Assembly: GCF_008974285.1 (NCBI RefSeq) | Contig: NZ_BKZV01000005.1 | Coordinates: 372,001 to 436,000 of the forward strand | Direction: 5' to 3' | Length of the DNA stretch: 64,000 nt | DNA from: Thermogemmatispora aurantia | GTDB lineage: Bacteria > Chloroflexota > Ktedonobacteria > Ktedonobacterales > Ktedonobacteraceae | In this document: positions 45,951-55,259 of the stretch, in pieces | How positions within the stretch are numbered: position 1 is the stretch's first letter | Layout: every line of letters starts with the position of its first letter | Translations under genes and position numbers: made by a program | The notes under the pieces: generated by a model | What the model saw: only the letters and a program-made list of their open reading frames with translations | Told to the model about the DNA's origin: nothing | Database searches by the model: none

Positions 45951-47777
45951 GTGCGCTCTCTTGCTCATGTCACGGGGCGTCGCCAGGCTGAGATACGTGG
46001 GCAGCGATCCCTCCTGGCCCTGATCTTTGTCTGTGCGGCAGTCTTCTTAACGGCCCTTGATCAAACGGTGGTGGTCACGGCGCTACCCCAGATCGTTGCC
46101 GATCTGCAGATACCGATCTTGCAGCTCGACCGCGCCTCCTGGATTATCAGCGGCTACTTGCTGGGGTATGTGATTGCCATGCCGCTGCTGGGTCAGCTGG
46201 CTGATCGCTATGGGCGGCGGCGCCTGCTGCTTTTGTGTCTGGCCTTGTTTGCCTGCGCCTCGCTGGTTTGCGGACTGGCTCCCTGGCTTGGGTCGCAGAA
46301 TGATTTGAGTTTCTTGCAGATGCTTGGCGTGGATGTGCAATCGCCCGGTCTGGTCTGGTTAGTGGGGGCGCGTGTGCTGCAGGCGGCGGGCGGGGGCGCT
46401 GTTGTACCGATCGCGATGGCGATTGTTGGCGACTACTATGGAGCGCGCGGTTTAGGCCCGGCTCTTGGGCTGATCGGGATGGTCACCGAGGCCGGGGGCG
46501 TGCTCGGCCCCCTCTACGGAGCCTGGATTACGCAGACGTTAGGCTGGAGCGCGATCTTCCTGCTCAACCTGCCTCTGGTGGCCGCCCTCATGGTGCCGCT
46601 GGCCTTCTCGCTGCGCGAGTCAGTGCAGGTTTCAATGCCAAGGAAGGAGAAGCGGCCTGGCGTCGATCTGGTTGGTGCTGCTCTGTTGGGGGCTGTCCTG
46701 CTCTGCCTCAGCCTCGGTCTGGCGCAGGAGGCTGCGCTCTTGACAGCAGGGCAACCCGGCGACCTCCAGGCTCGGGGTGCGCTAGAGAGTGCCAGCGCGC
46801 ACGGCAATCCCGTCTTGCTCGGGTTGGCACTGCTTCTGCTCGTCCTGCTCGTCATAGTGGAGCTGCGCCTACAGCGGGGGGAGCCACCAAAAGAAGGCGA
46901 GGCCGGTCCTGGTGGGCGAGGGCGCTGGTCTCGCCTGAGGTTGCCTGGTCGCGGCGCGCCCGTGCTCGACCTGCGCCTCTTTCGCCGCCTCTCCTTTGTA
47001 GCGGCGGCTGTGGTCAGCCTGCTCGTGGGAGCGGCCCTGATCATTGCGATGGTAGACATTCCGATCTTCGTCGCCACTGTGCTAGGCGAGACGGCCATCT
47101 CCAGTGGCCTTGCCTTGCTGCGGCTGACGGCGATGATTCCCGTCGGGGCGCTGGTCGGTGGCTGGCTCTGCGAGCGTCTGGGAAGCCGTCCAGTGGCTAT
47201 CGCCGGGCTACTGTGCGCCGCGGCGGCGTTCTGGTTGATGCATTGGTGGCCGCTACGCGTGGACTGGAATCAGATCACGCTGAGCACTATGCTGGGAGGC
47301 TGGGGCTTTGGCCTGGTCATTGCCCCCATTGGGGTGATTGCCCTGGATGCGGCACGTGAGCAGCGGGGTGGCCTGGCGGCGGCTCTCGTCACGATGCTGC
47401 GCATGGTAGGGATGATTCTCGGCCTGGCGGCGCTCACTTCCTGGGGCCTGGGCTATTTTCGCGCTCTGGCTGCTGCTTTTGTCCCCCCGCCTGGGGTCAC
47501 TCCCTTCAGCTCTGCTTACCTGGACGCCTATACAGCCTATCTGGTCGCCGCTGCCCATACCGTCTATACCACGATCTTCCTGGTAGCGGGTGTACTCTGT
47601 CTGCTGGCCGTTATTCCAGCTTTAGCCTTTCGCGAGAGCCAACCTGTGGCCTTCTTCAAGCGTATTCCAAAAGAGGAGCAGGAATCTGCCCCAGTAGTGA
47701 CTGGCGTGGTTCGGCCAAGCCAGACCGAGGGCGAAGCCGTTCCGGCACCAGATCCAAGAGAAGGGGAGCAGCTATGA
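45951..47777 (+). CDS. MFS transporter, DHA2 (EmrB/QacA) type
   Basis: 608 aa, about 14 membrane helices. Motif D1-like LTALDQTVVVTALPQIVADL in helix 1, motif A QLADRYGRRRLLLL between helices 2 and 3, and the antiporter motif C in GLIGMVTEAGGVLGPLYGAW. Drug:proton antiporters and lipid exporters of this group share these motifs. GTG start after GGAGGTGAGAG. It lies between an LppX-like lipoprotein and a DUF4097-like membrane protein (ATGA overlap), an arrangement consistent with envelope-lipid export as in mycobacterial lprG-Rv1410, though this analogy is inference. Confidence 0.9.
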   Translation: MRSLAHVTGRRQAEIRGQRSLLALIFVCAAVFLTALDQTVVVTALPQIVADLQIPILQLDRASWIISGYLLGYVIAMPLLGQLADRYGRRRLLLLCLALFACASLVCGLAPWLGSQNDLSFLQMLGVDVQSPGLVWLVGARVLQAAGGGAVVPIAMAIVGDYYGARGLGPALGLIGMVTEAGGVLGPLYGAWITQTLGWSAIFLLNLPLVAALMVPLAFSLRESVQVSMPRKEKRPGVDLVGAALLGAVLLCLSLGLAQEAALLTAGQPGDLQARGALESASAHGNPVLLGLALLLLVLLVIVELRLQRGEPPKEGEAGPGGRGRWSRLRLPGRGAPVLDLRLFRRLSFVAAAVVSLLVGAALIIAMVDIPIFVATVLGETAISSGLALLRLTAMIPVGALVGGWLCERLGSRPVAIAGLLCAAAAFWLMHWWPLRVDWNQITLSTMLGGWGFGLVIAPIGVIALDAAREQRGGLAAALVTMLRMVGMILGLAALTSWGLGYFRALAAAFVPPPGVTPFSSAYLDAYTAYLVAAAHTVYTTIFLVAGVLCLLAVIPALAFRESQPVAFFKRIPKEEQESAPVVTGVVRPSQTEGEAVPAPDPREGEQL

Positions 47778-49003
47778 GCAGAGAGAGCAAAGGACCTCGC
47801 TGGTCCGAGGAGCCAGGAGAAGACAGTTGGCCTGCCTATGAAGAATTCCTTCCTCCGGGCCGCCGAGCGCAGCGTCGCTCTCGTCCCAGCGGCCCCGAGG
47901 CCGCTCGCTGGCAGCCAGCGGAGGAGCCGCTGAGGCGCAGAAGGGCCTCTCGGTGGGAGGAGGAGGGCGCTGAGGAGGAGGTGGTGGAAGGGGTTGCAAT
48001 GGGAGGAGGACGGGAGAATCTCCTGTTTGTCGAGGAGGAAGAGGAGCCTGCGAGCTATCGGAGAGGACACCAGGCAGACTACCGCCGACGACACAAGCGC
48101 CACGGCCACCCCTGGCTCTGGTTTCTCGGCGGATGCAGCGCGGCCATCCTTCTGCTACTGCTCGGGATCGTCGTGGCCGTCTTTGCTGCCCTGCGCAGCG
48201 TCACCGGCAGCAGTCCTTTGCCGATCCTGGGGCCGGCTGTCAACACCTATACTCAGACAAGTCAGCAGACGATCCCTATTAACAACTTGCAGCAGCTCAA
48301 GGTTAGCAGCCAGATCGGCAGCGTAGACATCGCTGTCGATTCCAGCCTGTCTACCCCGGAGCTGACGGTCATCAAACAGGTGAGAGTGGGGGGCCAGGCC
48401 GAGGCCGATGAAGAGTTCAAACGTATCAGCGTTCAGATACAGCCGGGACTAACCAGCTTGCAGGTTACGACAACGTTGCCGCAGAGTGAGGGCTTGAATG
48501 GCCCCAACGACACCGTCAATTTGCGCTTCAAACTGCCGACTCAGGTCAATCAGGGAGCTACCCCTTTCGAGCTGAATGTCGAGCTGGCTGTGGGCGATGT
48601 CCACATCCAGGGCCTCAATGGCATGCTGGTGGTCGAGAATGAGGCGGGCAATATCACCGTTGAGAGGACGACCTTGACCAATGGCAGTAGCCTGCGCACG
48701 GTCAATGGCCAGGTCACCTTCAATGGAACGCTCGATACCCGTCCCGTTGCGGGCGGGCGACCGCTCTTTCAGATTCATAGTGAGGTTGGCCAACTCAATG
48801 TTACCCTGCCTGCCTCTACCGCTGTCGTGGTGGACGCCTATGTGAACAGCGGCAAGATCGTGAGCGCCTTCCCAATCCAGGTCAGTACTAATGCCGGCTC
48901 AGCTACCTACTATGGACCTCTAGTACCAGGGAGTGGGCCAATGCCAGCGGCGCTCTTGCGCCTCGATGTCGGCACTGGCACTATCAATCTGCACAGTGCA
49001 TAA
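47774..49003 (+). CDS. DUF4097-like surface protein with one membrane anchor
   Basis: 409 aa. The first 110 residues are charged and low complexity (Arg/Glu-rich, RRSRPSGPEAARW, EEEGAEEEVVEGV), a membrane helix follows at about 116-142 (LWFLGGCSAAILLLLLGIVV), then an extracytoplasmic beta-repeat domain typical of DUF4097/putative adhesins: LKVSSQIGSVDIAV, ELNVELAVGDVHIQGLNG, GNITVERTTLTNGSS. The alternating short beta strands form a right-handed solenoid. Coupled to the upstream MFS gene by ATGA. Confidence 0.8.
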   Translation: MSRESKGPRWSEEPGEDSWPAYEEFLPPGRRAQRRSRPSGPEAARWQPAEEPLRRRRASRWEEEGAEEEVVEGVAMGGGRENLLFVEEEEEPASYRRGHQADYRRRHKRHGHPWLWFLGGCSAAILLLLLGIVVAVFAALRSVTGSSPLPILGPAVNTYTQTSQQTIPINNLQQLKVSSQIGSVDIAVDSSLSTPELTVIKQVRVGGQAEADEEFKRISVQIQPGLTSLQVTTTLPQSEGLNGPNDTVNLRFKLPTQVNQGATPFELNVELAVGDVHIQGLNGMLVVENEAGNITVERTTLTNGSSLRTVNGQVTFNGTLDTRPVAGGRPLFQIHSEVGQLNVTLPASTAVVVDAYVNSGKIVSAFPIQVSTNAGSATYYGPLVPGSGPMPAALLRLDVGTGTINLHSA

Positions 49004-49034
49004 AGTAGCATATCTGTAGCGGACAAAAGATTCG

Positions 49035-49043
49035 TGCTATACT
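49035..49043 (+). promoter_or_regulatory. Extended -10 promoter element TGCTATACT
   Basis: TG-C-TATACT just before the alpha/beta hydrolase gene; expected start near 49050, giving a very short leader if the TTG at 49060 is used. Confidence 0.6.
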
Positions 49044-49059
49044 ATGAGAGTGACGACTC

Positions 49060-49740
49060 TTGCTATGGGTAGCTCTTTATTTTCAGACTAGAAAGGCGGG
49101 GGATGTTATCGCACAGATCTTACACGTTGATATACCGTCACCTCTGGGCCGTCTTGAGGGCATTCTGAAGCCCGAGGAAGCGGGTGTCAAACCGCACTAT
49201 GTCTCCCTGGTCTGTCACCCACATCCGTTGTATGGGGGGACGATGGACAACAAGGTCGTCTTCAAGGTGGCCCAGATTCTTCAGGCCTTGCAGATACCGG
49301 CGCTGCGCTTCAACTTTCGGGGGGTAGGGAGAAGTTCGGGTAGCTATGATGAAGGGAGGGGGGAAATGGATGATGTGCGCTATGCGCTGGATTTCCTCAG
49401 TCATCGCTATCCGGGCCTCCCCGTCATTCTTGCTGGTTTCTCTTTTGGCGCCTATGTGGGCCTGCGGGTGGGGGCCATCGATGGCAGGGTGCGGGCACTC
49501 ATCGGCCTGGGTGTGCCTGCGCGCAGTTTCGATGGCGACACATTGCAGGGCTGTACCAAGCCCAAGCTGATCATCCACGGGACGCGGGACGAAGTTGCAC
49601 CCTATGCTCTGACAGTTCGCTGGTTTGAGCAGTTGCCGGCTCCCAAGACGATGATCGCGGTTGAGGGAGCGGACCACTTCTTCCAGGGACGGCTGGATGA
49701 AGTGCAGACCATCATTGCCAGCTTCGTTCAGACGTTGTGA
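49060..49740 (+). CDS. Alpha/beta hydrolase, dienelactone-hydrolase-like
   Basis: Up to 226 aa from a TTG at 49060; no in-frame ATG or GTG lies near the start of the conserved part, and homology begins about residue 20 (HVDIPSPLGRLEGIL). Signatures: VCHPHPLYGGTMDNKV, FNFRGVGRSSGSYDEGRGE, nucleophile elbow VILAGFSFGAYVGLR with Ser near residue 129, and the Asp and His in IHGTRDEVAPY and GADHFFQG. The HPHPxxGG motif defines a family of small esterase-like hydrolases with unknown substrate. The start is the main uncertainty. Confidence 0.83.
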   Translation: MLWVALYFQTRKAGDVIAQILHVDIPSPLGRLEGILKPEEAGVKPHYVSLVCHPHPLYGGTMDNKVVFKVAQILQALQIPALRFNFRGVGRSSGSYDEGRGEMDDVRYALDFLSHRYPGLPVILAGFSFGAYVGLRVGAIDGRVRALIGLGVPARSFDGDTLQGCTKPKLIIHGTRDEVAPYALTVRWFEQLPAPKTMIAVEGADHFFQGRLDEVQTIIASFVQTL

Positions 49741-50196
49741 CAGCCGGATGATGGGCTGCTTGCCTGTCTGTCTGTCTGTCGGTCGGTCTGTCACCTTCGG
49801 TCTGACCTCAGGCCGTTTCCCCGCCCGCTGACCGCCTGCTCCTCACCTGCCGCTTTGCTGTGCTCGCTCCTCTCCCTGGTGCGAGCCTCAGCTCCCTCTC
49901 TCACTAACCAGGGTGGAGATGCGCGGGCGTTGGAGCTGTTCCACCTGGCCTGGCCGTGGCCGGCTGGGCTGCCCACCGCTGCCTGTCTGTCTCTCTCCCT
50001 CCCCTCCTTCTGCCTGCCTTGCCGGGGGCAGGTCCCTGCCTCTCCTGCCGGGCCTGCTGCCCTGCAAGCAAGGGTGGAGCTTCCTTCAATGGCTGCTCGC
50101 TTGCTTGCAGGGGTACAATAGCAGGCAGAGGCAGATATACAAAGGTGCTGGGAGAACTCACCCCTGCCCAAACAGACCAGGAAGGAGGAGACGCCT
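49741..50196. other. Intergenic region with CTGT tandem repeat
   Basis: No supported gene. (CTGT)4 at 49764-49779 continues into CGGTCGGTCTGTC. TACAAT at 50114-50119 is a possible -10 for the TspO-family gene. Confidence 0.4.
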
Positions 50197-50874
50197 ATGG
50201 AGCGGCTGCTCAAACGGGCCGAAGACAGGCTGGAGAGAGGCGGAGGCTGGTGGAGCCTGGGAAGAGAGCTATGGATGCGCGAAGCGGGCCGACCCTGGCG
50301 CTGGTATCATGGATTGCTCTTCTATTTGCTCGTCCAGGGACTAACCTTTGCCCTGAGCGGTCTTGTCAATCGCTGGCAGGGGCGGAGAATCAGCAGTCCG
50401 GGGCAGCTCCTCGGAGATGTCTCCTATTTCGAAGCATTGAGGCAATCGATCTTTGCACCCCCGGCCTGGGTCTTTGGTCCCGCCTGGACGATCAACAACC
50501 TGTCGGCCATCTGGGGGCTGCTACGTGTTCTCAACAAGCCGGTCAACAGCAAGGGGCGCACAGCCTATCTGGTCCTGCAGGCTGCCTCGTGGCTCGATTA
50601 CATCATCTTCAGCGCGGCCTATTTTGGCCTGCGCTCACCACTGAACGCGCTCTTGTTGACGCTCTGCATGCTGGGTCTGACGGTGGCGAGCGTGCTTGTG
50701 GCCCTGCTCCGTCTACGCGATACGCTCGTCGCGCTTTCGCTCGCCACGCTCTTTCTCTGGCTGTTACTGGCCTCCACGGCGGCGATCTTTCAGGCACTGT
50801 GGAATCGCGATGCCTTCTACGGCGTAGGGCCGTTTGCCGAGCCACCGCCTCGCCTGCTGAAGCGAATGAAATAG
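50197..50874 (+). CDS. TspO/MBR-family membrane protein
   Basis: 225 aa, longer than the usual 160 because of an N-terminal polar extension of about 45 residues. Five membrane helices. The family signature FAPPAWVFGPAWTINNLSAIWG is present (residues 87-108); the typical Trp/Arg-rich later motif is divergent (FLWLLLASTAAIFQALWNRD). TspO proteins bind porphyrins and steroids and respond to oxidative stress. Here the Leu-Tyr usual after the WT motif is replaced by Ile-Asn-Asn-Leu, so ligand binding may differ. Confidence 0.75.
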   Translation: MERLLKRAEDRLERGGGWWSLGRELWMREAGRPWRWYHGLLFYLLVQGLTFALSGLVNRWQGRRISSPGQLLGDVSYFEALRQSIFAPPAWVFGPAWTINNLSAIWGLLRVLNKPVNSKGRTAYLVLQAASWLDYIIFSAAYFGLRSPLNALLLTLCMLGLTVASVLVALLRLRDTLVALSLATLFLWLLLASTAAIFQALWNRDAFYGVGPFAEPPPRLLKRMK

Positions 50875-50881
50875 GCGAAAA

Positions 50882-50950
50882 AAGCCGGCGTGCGCAGCCG
50901 CTGAGCGAGCGATCCGATCGAGCGGGATCGCGGCGGCTGGCAGCCGGCTT
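50882..50950. terminator. Bidirectional terminator hairpin
   Basis: AAGCCGGC (50882-50889) with GCCGGCTT (50943-50950), and inner CAGCCGC with GCGGCTG (50933-50939), between the convergent TspO-family and oligopeptide-binding genes. Confidence 0.6.
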
Positions 50951-51022
50951 GGTGCTTTACCAGCGCGTGTCTACCTGGACCTCCTCCGGGAGCTTCTGTG
51001 CTGTGCTCAGGGACTGGTCAGA

Positions 51023-52744
51023 CTAGTGCTGAGCGATGTAGACATCAGCCCACAGCTCAGGCGGGAAGAGACCCTCAGCGTTGAACTTCATGCCGATCAC
51101 ATACGGCTTGAGCAGGCGCACACCGATGCGCTGATCAAGCGAGAGCCAGGCAACGTCGTTAACCAGCTGCTGCTCTGCCTGGTTGTAAGCCTGGTAGCGG
51201 GCCGGGCCGTTGTCCATCGCGTCAGCCTGCTCCAGGTTCTGCTGAACCTGCTGCTGCTGAGCAGCGTCGCTGGAATTGTTCTGGCCGTAGTTGACCTGGT
51301 TGTTGGGAGAACCCTTGTCGAACTGGAGGGTCAGCCAGTCCTGCGGATCGGGGTAGTCGGCGATCCAGGCGATCGACCAGAAGCCGATACCTTTGGGGTT
51401 CCCCGGAGCCGCGTTCAAGTCCTCCAGCAGCTTGTTAAAGTCGGTGGCCACAGGTTTCACAGTGATCCCGAGCACGCTCTGCCACTGGCTGGTCAGAGTC
51501 GTGATCTCGTTGGTCACGTCCTGTGAGCCAGTGGGGTAGTAGAGCTGCAGGGGGGGCAACTGGGATGGGCTGGAGAGGCCCATTTCCTGGAGGGCCTGCT
51601 GCAGGAGCTGCTTGGCCTTGGTCTTGTCGCCCGCTGTTGAGGTGACGCCCGCCGGGCCAGTCAGGCTGGCGTTATAGCCCGGCATGCCCTTCGGCACGAT
51701 GTGGTATGTCGGCAGGCGAGTGTTCTTCCAGATGGCCGCCATGATCTGGTCACGGTTGATGGCCAGCGAGAGCGCCTGGCGGAAGTGGATGTTATCATAG
51801 GGCTTGACCAGATAGTTCATGCCCAGATAGTCGATCGAGAGCTGCGGCGTCTCGCTGTACTCGGCGGTCTTAGCACGCGCCTGCTGGATGTTGGTGATAG
51901 GGATCGGCGTGATATCGACCTGGCCAGTCTCGTAGACCTGGTAAGCCGTCTTCACGTCCTGGTAGAAGGGCATGATAATCTGCTGCAGCTGCGGCTTTGG
52001 CCCATAATAGTAGGGGTTGGGCACAAAGACGATCTGCTTGTTGTGCTGGTAGGACTGCACCTTGAAGGGACCGGTACCGCCCCCCTCCTCAAGATGGTCG
52101 GTCCAGCTCTTGCCGTACTTCTCAATGAGGCTCTTCTCCACCACGTAGGAGGTGGGGTAAGCCAGAGCATCCAGGAAGTAAGCAGCTTTCTTGTTGAGCG
52201 TGATGCTGATCGTCTGTGGATCAGGGGTCTTCAGGCTGTCGCCAATGATGGTCTTGATCTTACCGGCGCCCAGCTGGTCGGAGTCCTTGATCAAGCTCAA
52301 ATAGCTACCAGCGACCGGCGACTTCGTGGCCGGCTGCAGGGCTCGGTCAATACTGTAGGCCACATCTGCCGAGGTGACAGGTGTGCCATCGCTGAACTTG
52401 ACATTCGTCTTCAGATGGAAAGTATAGGTGAGACCGTCCGAAGAGATGTCCCACGAAGAGGCAATCTCCGGCTGTACGTTGAGGTTCTCGTCCAGCGTCA
52501 CTAATCCGGTGAAGACCAGGTTAATGGCGGTCGACGAGGGTAGGTCGGTCACCATCGCCGGGTCGAAGGTCTCGATGTCCTGTACACCGGCGTTGGTGAA
52601 GATAAACTTCTGCTGACTGGCCGGCGCTTTGGCCTTAGTGGTGGTCCCGCTCTGTCCGCCGCTGCCGCAGGCGGCAACAAAGAGGGCCAGTCCCACCAGA
52701 AGCAGCAAGTGAAAAACGCCTGTGGTTACCTTCTGCTTCCTCAT
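51023..52744 (-). CDS. Oligopeptide ABC transporter substrate-binding lipoprotein (SBP_bac_5)
   Basis: 573 aa from the ATG at 52744 (AAGGAG upstream); the frame is open to 52912. Signal with lipobox LALFVAACGS (Cys near residue 25), then the DppA/OppA-type fold: TFDPAMVTDLPSSTAINLVF, the family signature WDISSDGLTYTFHLKTNVKF, GTGPFKVQSYQHNKQI and FSIAWIADYPDPQDWLTLQF-like C-lobe (here FWSIAWIADYPDPQ). It binds peptides or related solutes and delivers them to an ABC permease, which is not encoded in this window. Confidence 0.92.
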   Translation of the reverse strand: MRKQKVTTGVFHLLLLVGLALFVAACGSGGQSGTTTKAKAPASQQKFIFTNAGVQDIETFDPAMVTDLPSSTAINLVFTGLVTLDENLNVQPEIASSWDISSDGLTYTFHLKTNVKFSDGTPVTSADVAYSIDRALQPATKSPVAGSYLSLIKDSDQLGAGKIKTIIGDSLKTPDPQTISITLNKKAAYFLDALAYPTSYVVEKSLIEKYGKSWTDHLEEGGGTGPFKVQSYQHNKQIVFVPNPYYYGPKPQLQQIIMPFYQDVKTAYQVYETGQVDITPIPITNIQQARAKTAEYSETPQLSIDYLGMNYLVKPYDNIHFRQALSLAINRDQIMAAIWKNTRLPTYHIVPKGMPGYNASLTGPAGVTSTAGDKTKAKQLLQQALQEMGLSSPSQLPPLQLYYPTGSQDVTNEITTLTSQWQSVLGITVKPVATDFNKLLEDLNAAPGNPKGIGFWSIAWIADYPDPQDWLTLQFDKGSPNNQVNYGQNNSSDAAQQQQVQQNLEQADAMDNGPARYQAYNQAEQQLVNDVAWLSLDQRIGVRLLKPYVIGMKFNAEGLFPPELWADVYIAQH

Positions 52745-53117
52745 GTGTCTGAAACTCCTTCCCGCACCATTCGAATATGTCATTCCCACAGTTCGCTGTC
52801 TGATGGCTGAAGGAGAAGCGTCCTCGGTGGATATTTGATCAGTGACACTTGCTGGTAATGCAGCACTAGGGGTAGCAACGAGCAAGAAAGAGAATCCTGG
52901 CACCAGCAGCACCCTGTCACGGGTGCGATTCTCTCCTCATTGACCCCTTCAGTACTACGTCTCCAGGGAAAAAAATCTCACAACGTTTGATGGCTCTGGT
53001 TTGATTTTCCCTGGTAAGAAAGTGCCAGGACCAGTGTTTGCTCACCAGCTCTCTCCTTCGCTTTCTGCGACTCCAGCGGCTCAATGGTGATACAATGGCC
53101 ACAAAGTGCTGATTGGT
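52745..53117. other. Divergent intergenic region
   Basis: No gene seen. It contains the isochorismatase promoter TG-A-TACAAT (53088-53096) at its right end; the left part is the leader of the substrate-binding protein gene. Confidence 0.35.
53088..53096 (+). promoter_or_regulatory. Extended -10 promoter of the isochorismatase-family gene
   Basis: TG-A-TACAAT with expected start near 53103, only about 15 nt before the ATG at 53118, so the mRNA has a very short leader. Confidence 0.55.
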
Positions 53118-53855
53118 ATGAGCCAAGAGCTGTCTCTGGTGAGCTTTATGGATCACTACATCGCTCCTGATTTTACTGCTGTTGCTCTCATTGTAATTGA
53201 CATGCAAAGAGACTTTCTCGATGGCCAGCCGGCGGGAGTGGCAGGAACCGTGGCAATTGTGCCGCGCATTGTGCGCCTCCTGCAGGCCTTTCGGGAGGCG
53301 GAACGTCCGATTATCCATGTTGTGCGCATCTACCTGGCTGATGGCTCAAACGTGGATCTCTGCCGCCGGGCAGCGGTGGAGCGTGGAGCTAGCTGGGTCC
53401 TGGCTGATTCCCCGGGCTGCGAAATCGTGCCAGAGCTGCTGCCTGATCGCTTCTCGCGCCTGGAAACGGCTCGCCTGCTGGCTGGTCAGATTCAGTATCT
53501 CTGGCCCCATGAGGTGGTCATTTACAAGCCGCGCTGGGGAGCCTTCTATTGCACGCCGCTGGAGGACTATCTGCATCGTGCCCATGTTTCGACGCTGATC
53601 ATCTGTGGCTGCAACTTTCCCAACTGTCCACGGGCGACTCTCTACGAGGCAAGCGAGCGCGATTTCCGCCTGGTCTTGGTGGAAGATGCCGTCTCCGGTC
53701 TGTATGAACAAGGCAAGCAGGAGCTGCGCTCCATCGGCGTCTCGATCATGAAGAGTGCTGAGATTGTGGCTGAGCTGCGGCGTCTCAAAGCCGAGGCGGG
53801 CAGAGCTGCTTTGGAGGGTCCGGAGGTAGCTAGAGACAGGCCCGGAGGAGAATGA
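53118..53855 (+). CDS. Isochorismatase-family cysteine hydrolase
   Basis: 245 aa from the ATG at 53118; a GTG at 53106 is also in frame. Catalytic triad visible: Asp in VALIVIDMQRDFLDG near residue 33, Lys in VVIYKPRWGAFY near 138, and Cys in IICGCNFPNCPRATLYEA near 171. FPNCPRAT is the nucleophile loop of the nicotinamidase/isochorismatase/N-carbamoylsarcosine amidase superfamily. The substrate cannot be specified. The two close cysteines around the nucleophile (CGC and NC) leave some doubt about which is catalytic; the second fits family position. Confidence 0.85.
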   Translation: MSQELSLVSFMDHYIAPDFTAVALIVIDMQRDFLDGQPAGVAGTVAIVPRIVRLLQAFREAERPIIHVVRIYLADGSNVDLCRRAAVERGASWVLADSPGCEIVPELLPDRFSRLETARLLAGQIQYLWPHEVVIYKPRWGAFYCTPLEDYLHRAHVSTLIICGCNFPNCPRATLYEASERDFRLVLVEDAVSGLYEQGKQELRSIGVSIMKSAEIVAELRRLKAEAGRAALEGPEVARDRPGGE

Positions 53856-53909
53856 TGACAAGACGCAGAGGCTGACTGCTGGCTCTGGCAGCGTTGCCAA
53901 GAGCGGCAG

Positions 53910-55259
53910 TCAGGCTGCTCTCTGCCAGAGTGGGCGTGGGCGGCGCAGGTCCGCAATGACCTCGCTGGCGTAGAAGGGGGCCCGGGCTGTGGGGGCCTGG
54001 TCATTGCCAGGAGGTGCCAGCAGTTGCAGGGCGCGCGTCTGGCTGAGGATGCCGTAGCGTAGCTTGAGGGTCAGGATGCGCTCGACGGCAGCATTGATCT
54101 GGCTGGCGGGCAGTTCTCCTGTGAGGACAGCCTGTTTCAGTGCGGCCAGTGTGCTGCGTGTCTCGCTTAGCCCACGTGGACCGAGCAGGAGGTCCTCCCC
54201 GGCTTTGACGGCCAGCACCGCCGCCTGAGCGAGGCTGTAGGTATTGCTGATGCCACCCATCCAGAGGGTGTCGCTGATGGTCACGCCCTCGAAATGGAGG
54301 CGATTGCGCAAGAGGTCGGTCACCACCGCTGGAGAGAGCGAGGTAGGCAGGCGAGGGTCAAGCTGAGGATTGAGCAGATGGGTAGTCATGACCATCGGCA
54401 CGATGCCCTCGCTGATGAGAGTGCGATAGGGAACGAGGTCGATACTGGCCAGTTGGGACAGGCTGCGGTTATCGGTGGGCAGCGAGCGGTGAGGGTCGAC
54501 ACTGGCTGCGCCAAGTCCCGGAAAGTGCTTGAGGCAGCCAATGACGCCACCGTCGGTTAAACCTTTGAGATAGGCGCGTCCCATATTGGTGACCAGCGTT
54601 GGGTCGGAGCCGAAGGTCCGCTGGGGCAGGCCAGGGTTGTTAGGATTGGTGAGAACGTCAACGATCGGCATGAAGTTGACATTGAGGCCGAGGGCTGTGA
54701 GGGTGTGGGCGGCGGCCAGCCCTTGATCGTAGGCGTATTGGGTGCTGCCACTAGCGCCGATGGCGGCCTCTGAGGGACGCTCGCCGGTGATGCGGCGCAG
54801 TTCGTTGACGTAGCCACCCTCAAAATCGGTGCTGATGAAGAGGGGAATATGCGCGTGTGCTTGCAGGGTGGCGTTGAGGGTGGTGAGTTGGGTACTGCTT
54901 TCGACGTTGCCGTTGTTGTTCTCGATGAGCACGCCTGAGATCTGGCTCTTCTCGATCATCTGCTGCAGGTCGGCGTTGTAGGTGGCGCCGTAGAATTCGA
55001 CGATGATCATCTGGCCGAGCTTTTGGTCGAGGGTCAGGTTGCGCACGATACCGCGGGCAAGCTCATCGATCGTGGGAGTGGCCGTGGATGGGACCACGGT
55101 GGGCAGGGTCTGGCCAGGCCGGACTGTCGCCGTAACCCTGGTTGTGGGAGTGATCTGCCCGCTACCAGTCGAGCTGATGCTGGTACCAGCGCTGCAGGCA
55201 TTGCCGCTTAGCAAGAAGAGAAGCAGTACAAGCACGCAATAGCGTTGATTTTTTCTCAT
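53910..55259 (-). CDS. Exported glycoside hydrolase family 3 (NagZ-like)
   Basis: 449 aa from the ATG at 55259 (AAAGGCCAAGCCAC upstream). Lipoprotein signal with LLFLLSGNACSAG (Cys near 22), then a Thr/Pro-rich linker and a GH3 barrel: ISTDFEGGYVNELRRI, FMPIVDVLTNPNNPGLPQ, RTFGSDPTLV, the beta-N-acetylglucosaminidase signature KHFPGLGAASVDPHRSLP and nucleophile Asp in GVTISDTLWMGGI. Cleaves terminal N-acetylglucosamine, probably in cell-wall turnover; unlike cytoplasmic NagZ it is exported and anchored. Confidence 0.9.
   Translation of the reverse strand: MRKNQRYCVLVLLLFLLSGNACSAGTSISSTGSGQITPTTRVTATVRPGQTLPTVVPSTATPTIDELARGIVRNLTLDQKLGQMIIVEFYGATYNADLQQMIEKSQISGVLIENNNGNVESSTQLTTLNATLQAHAHIPLFISTDFEGGYVNELRRITGERPSEAAIGASGSTQYAYDQGLAAAHTLTALGLNVNFMPIVDVLTNPNNPGLPQRTFGSDPTLVTNMGRAYLKGLTDGGVIGCLKHFPGLGAASVDPHRSLPTDNRSLSQLASIDLVPYRTLISEGIVPMVMTTHLLNPQLDPRLPTSLSPAVVTDLLRNRLHFEGVTISDTLWMGGISNTYSLAQAAVLAVKAGEDLLLGPRGLSETRSTLAALKQAVLTGELPASQINAAVERILTLKLRYGILSQTRALQLLAPPGNDQAPTARAPFYASEVIADLRRPRPLWQRAA

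Noticed and set aside
49791-50213. 140-aa minus-strand frame before the TspO-family gene
   Set aside because: Low complexity, overlaps the TspO start region, no ribosome site or domain.
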